Shown: positions 5,811 through 7,330 of the stretch, piece by piece
Position numbering within the stretch: the stretch's first letter is position 1
Layout of the letters: the number at the start of each line of letters is the position of its first letter
Assembly: GCA_020633125.1 (NCBI GenBank)
Contig: JACKEH010000085.1
Coordinates: 1 to 7,330, forward strand
From: Sandaracinus sp.
GTDB taxonomy: Bacteria; Myxococcota_A; Polyangia; Polyangiales; Houyiibacteriaceae
Direction: 5' to 3'
DNA: 7,330 nucleotides
Position numbers and translations under genes: made by a program
The notes under the pieces: generated by a model
What the model was told of the DNA's origin: nothing
The model's input: only the letters and a program-made list of their open reading frames with translations
The model's database searches: none

Positions 5811-7025
5811 GTGATCGAACCGAGCGAGCTCAAGCGCCGTTTCGAAGCCGCCCGTCCGCTCCTTCGCACCTGCGGCGTCACCGGCACGAACGGCAAGACC
5901 ACCACGACCTCGATGCTCGCCGCGTGCGTCGCCGCGGCGGGGCATCCTTCGGCGTTGCTCACCACGGTGGGCGCGTGGGTCGGCGGCGAGCGCGTGCACG
6001 GTGGAACTGCGGCCGAGGAGTTCCTCGCGACCGTCGAACGCGCGGTGACGCTCGAAGCGCCGATCCTCGCGCTCGAGACGACGTCGAAGGCGCTCGCCGC
6101 CGGCCTCGCGACACGTTGGCCACCGCACGTCGCGGTGTTCACGAACCTCACGCGCGACCACCTCGACCAACACGGCTCGCCCGAGGCGTACCTCGCCGCG
6201 AAGGCGCAGCTCTTCCTGGCGCTCCCTCCGGACGGGACGGCGGTGCTCTACCGCGACGATCCCTCGAGCGCGTTGCTCGACGAGGTCCTCGCGCCCGACG
6301 TCACGCGGCGTTGGTTCGGTAAGGGCGGCGACCTCGAAGCGCGACGGGTCGAGGTCGGTCGCACCGGCACCACGATCGAGCTCGCGGGCCCACGCGCGGC
6401 CGCCTTCGGGACGCGTCTGCACCTTCCGATTCGAGGTCACGTCCACGCGCTCAACGCGCTCGCCGCCGCGCTCGCGGCCGAAGCGCTGGAGCTTCCCCAC
6501 GACGCGATCGTTCGTGGGCTCGAGTCGTTCCCGGGCGTGCGCGGTCGATTCGAGCTCGTGGCCCAGCGTCCCTTCGTCGTCGTCGACTACGCGCACACGC
6601 CGGACGCGCTCGACGGCACGCTTCGCAGCGCGCGGGAGATCGCGGAAGGAGGCCGGGTGTTCGTCGTCTTCGGTTGTGGAGGCGAGCGTGACCAAGGCAA
6701 ACGCCCGATGATGGGCGCTTTGGCGCACGCGTTGGCCGACGTCGTCGTGCTCACCAGCGACAACCCACGACGCGAGGACCCGGCGGCGATCGCACGTGCC
6801 GTGCGTGAAGGCGCGGTCGGCGAAGGCGCCCGCTGGCTCGAAGAACCCGACCGCCGACGCGCCATCGCGCTCGCGCTCGAGGAAGCCGACCCGAACGACG
6901 TCGTCGTGGTCGCGGGCAAAGGTCACGAGACGACGCAGACGATCGGCACCGAGACTCGCGAGCTGGACGACGCGGCGGTCGTTCGCGAGGTCCTCGGCGG
7001 ACAGGACCGTTCGGACACACGGTGA
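5811..7025 (+). CDS. MurE-like Mur ligase lacking the N-terminal domain
   Basis: This is a 404-residue ATP-dependent amide ligase of the Mur family, closest to MurE, which adds meso-diaminopimelate to UDP-MurNAc-L-Ala-D-Glu. Motifs in order: ATP loop TGTNGKTTT (24-32), Mg-site Glu89 in ETTSK, FTNLTRDHLDQHG (110-122), the carbamylated-lysine motif AAKAQLF (Lys131), GVRGRFE (242-248), DYAHTPDAL (259-267), FGCGGERDQGKRPMMG (287-302), the DAP-type DNPRREDP (317-324) and AGKGHET (368-374). Canonical MurE is about 480-500 residues. Here the ATP loop begins at residue 24, so the UDP-MurNAc-binding domain is absent. An in-frame stop at 5748-5750 rules out a missed extension. Acceptor-side motifs also differ: ETTSK replaces the usual EVSSH, and GTAAEE replaces the usual TTP region. 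The gene starts with GTG seven bases after the preceding stop and lacks a clear Shine-Dalgarno, suggesting translational coupling. The ligase fold is certain; the acceptor is unknown, and I withhold the murE symbol for that reason. Confidence 0.92.
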   Translation: MIEPSELKRRFEAARPLLRTCGVTGTNGKTTTTSMLAACVAAAGHPSALLTTVGAWVGGERVHGGTAAEEFLATVERAVTLEAPILALETTSKALAAGLATRWPPHVAVFTNLTRDHLDQHGSPEAYLAAKAQLFLALPPDGTAVLYRDDPSSALLDEVLAPDVTRRWFGKGGDLEARRVEVGRTGTTIELAGPRAAAFGTRLHLPIRGHVHALNALAAALAAEALELPHDAIVRGLESFPGVRGRFELVAQRPFVVVDYAHTPDALDGTLRSAREIAEGGRVFVVFGCGGERDQGKRPMMGALAHALADVVVLTSDNPRREDPAAIARAVREGAVGEGARWLEEPDRRRAIALALEEADPNDVVVVAGKGHETTQTIGTETRELDDAAVVREVLGGQDRSDTR

Positions 7026-7058
7026 CGAGCGCGCTTGTTCGCGTTCACCACGAGCGCG

Positions 7059-7319
7059 ATGCTTCGCCGCATGCGTTTCTTCGCGCTCGCCCTCTTCCTC
7101 CTCACCGCCTGCGACGAGGCACCGGCGCCGAGCGCGCCCCCGGCACCGGCCCCCGCGCCCGAGGCGCCCGCCGTAGAAGAAGAGGCGCCGCCGCCCGTGG
7201 AGGACGAGGTCGTGGCGCCCAGCTACTCGGAAGCCGAGCTCGACGCGATGGAGGCCCCGGAGCTCGAGTCCGCGTGCTTCCAGGGCTCGACCGCCGCGTG
7301 CGATCGCCTCGGTCATTGA
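7059..7319 (+). CDS. Short Pro/Ala/Glu-rich lipoprotein with a Sel1-like fragment
   Basis: This is an 86-residue predicted lipoprotein. It begins MLRRMRFFALALFLLTAC, with lipobox Leu-Thr-Ala-Cys18 followed by Asp-Glu. In enterobacteria Asp at +2 favours the inner membrane, but the rule may not hold in myxobacteria. Residues 20-53 are an extended Pro/Ala/Glu linker. The end (about 57-86) is a small helical segment containing ACFQGSTAACDRLG, which resembles half of a Cys-containing Sel1-like/TPR-type repeat (Cys73 and Cys81). The ATG at 7071 would give a shorter signal peptide much like that of the beta-helix lipoprotein, and a TTG at 7035 is also open; none has a good ribosome binding site. 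It lies 33 bases after the Mur ligase on the same strand and may be the last gene of that operon. Function is unknown. Confidence 0.7.
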   Translation: MLRRMRFFALALFLLTACDEAPAPSAPPAPAPAPEAPAVEEEAPPPVEDEVVAPSYSEAELDAMEAPELESACFQGSTAACDRLGH

Positions 7320-7330
7320 AGCTTCGAGCG

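Noticed and set aside
5811..7025. Assignment of the ligase as MurT, MurF, MurC/Mpl or folylpolyglutamate synthase
   Set aside because: There is no Cys zinc ribbon or adjacent GatD as for MurT, and DYAHTPDAL, FGCGGERDQGKRP, DNPRREDP and GKGHE together are MurE-type motifs.
5676..7316. 546-codon open frame on the minus strand opposite the Mur ligase
   Set aside because: It has no recognisable motif; the plus strand carries the full set of Mur ligase motifs across the same region.

Overview
The window is very GC-rich and densely coding, and almost every real frame is shadowed by long Arg-rich frames on the opposite strand. A protein ending in a MYXO-CTERM-like tail (glycine run with one Cys, hydrophobic stretch, arginine cluster), several predicted lipoproteins and a large ankyrin protein point to a member of the Myxococcota, perhaps a Polyangia/Sandaracinus-type genome. 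That assignment is an inference from sequence style, not from a phylogenetic marker.

Layout. Positions 1-194 are non-coding as far as I can see and hold one strong hairpin (57-109). A small secreted Cys-rich protein with the MYXO-CTERM-like tail follows (195-704, +). It converges on a 931-residue ankyrin-repeat protein (766-3561, -), with inverted repeats at the junction. After a 216-bp gap lies a predicted beta-helix lipoprotein (3778-5208, -). A 172-bp divergent intergenic region then separates it from a rightward cluster of three genes: a small lipoprotein built on four copies of a novel-looking Cys/Trp repeat (5381-5803), a MurE-like Mur ligase (5811-7025) and a short Pro/Ala/Glu-rich lipoprotein ending in a fragment that resembles a Cys-containing Sel1-like repeat (7059-7319).

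How the genes may work together. Most products look destined for the cell envelope. The most interesting part is the rightward cluster. The ligase keeps the ATP site, the carbamylated-lysine motif and the meso-diaminopimelate recognition motifs of MurE. It lacks the N-terminal UDP-MurNAc-binding domain, and its acceptor-side motifs are altered. An in-frame stop just upstream shows that the domain is truly missing rather than mis-annotated. A working hypothesis is a ligase that adds diaminopimelate, or a similar amino acid, to something other than the usual UDP-MurNAc-dipeptide, co-expressed with small envelope lipoproteins. No RNA genes, CRISPR arrays or mobile elements were seen.
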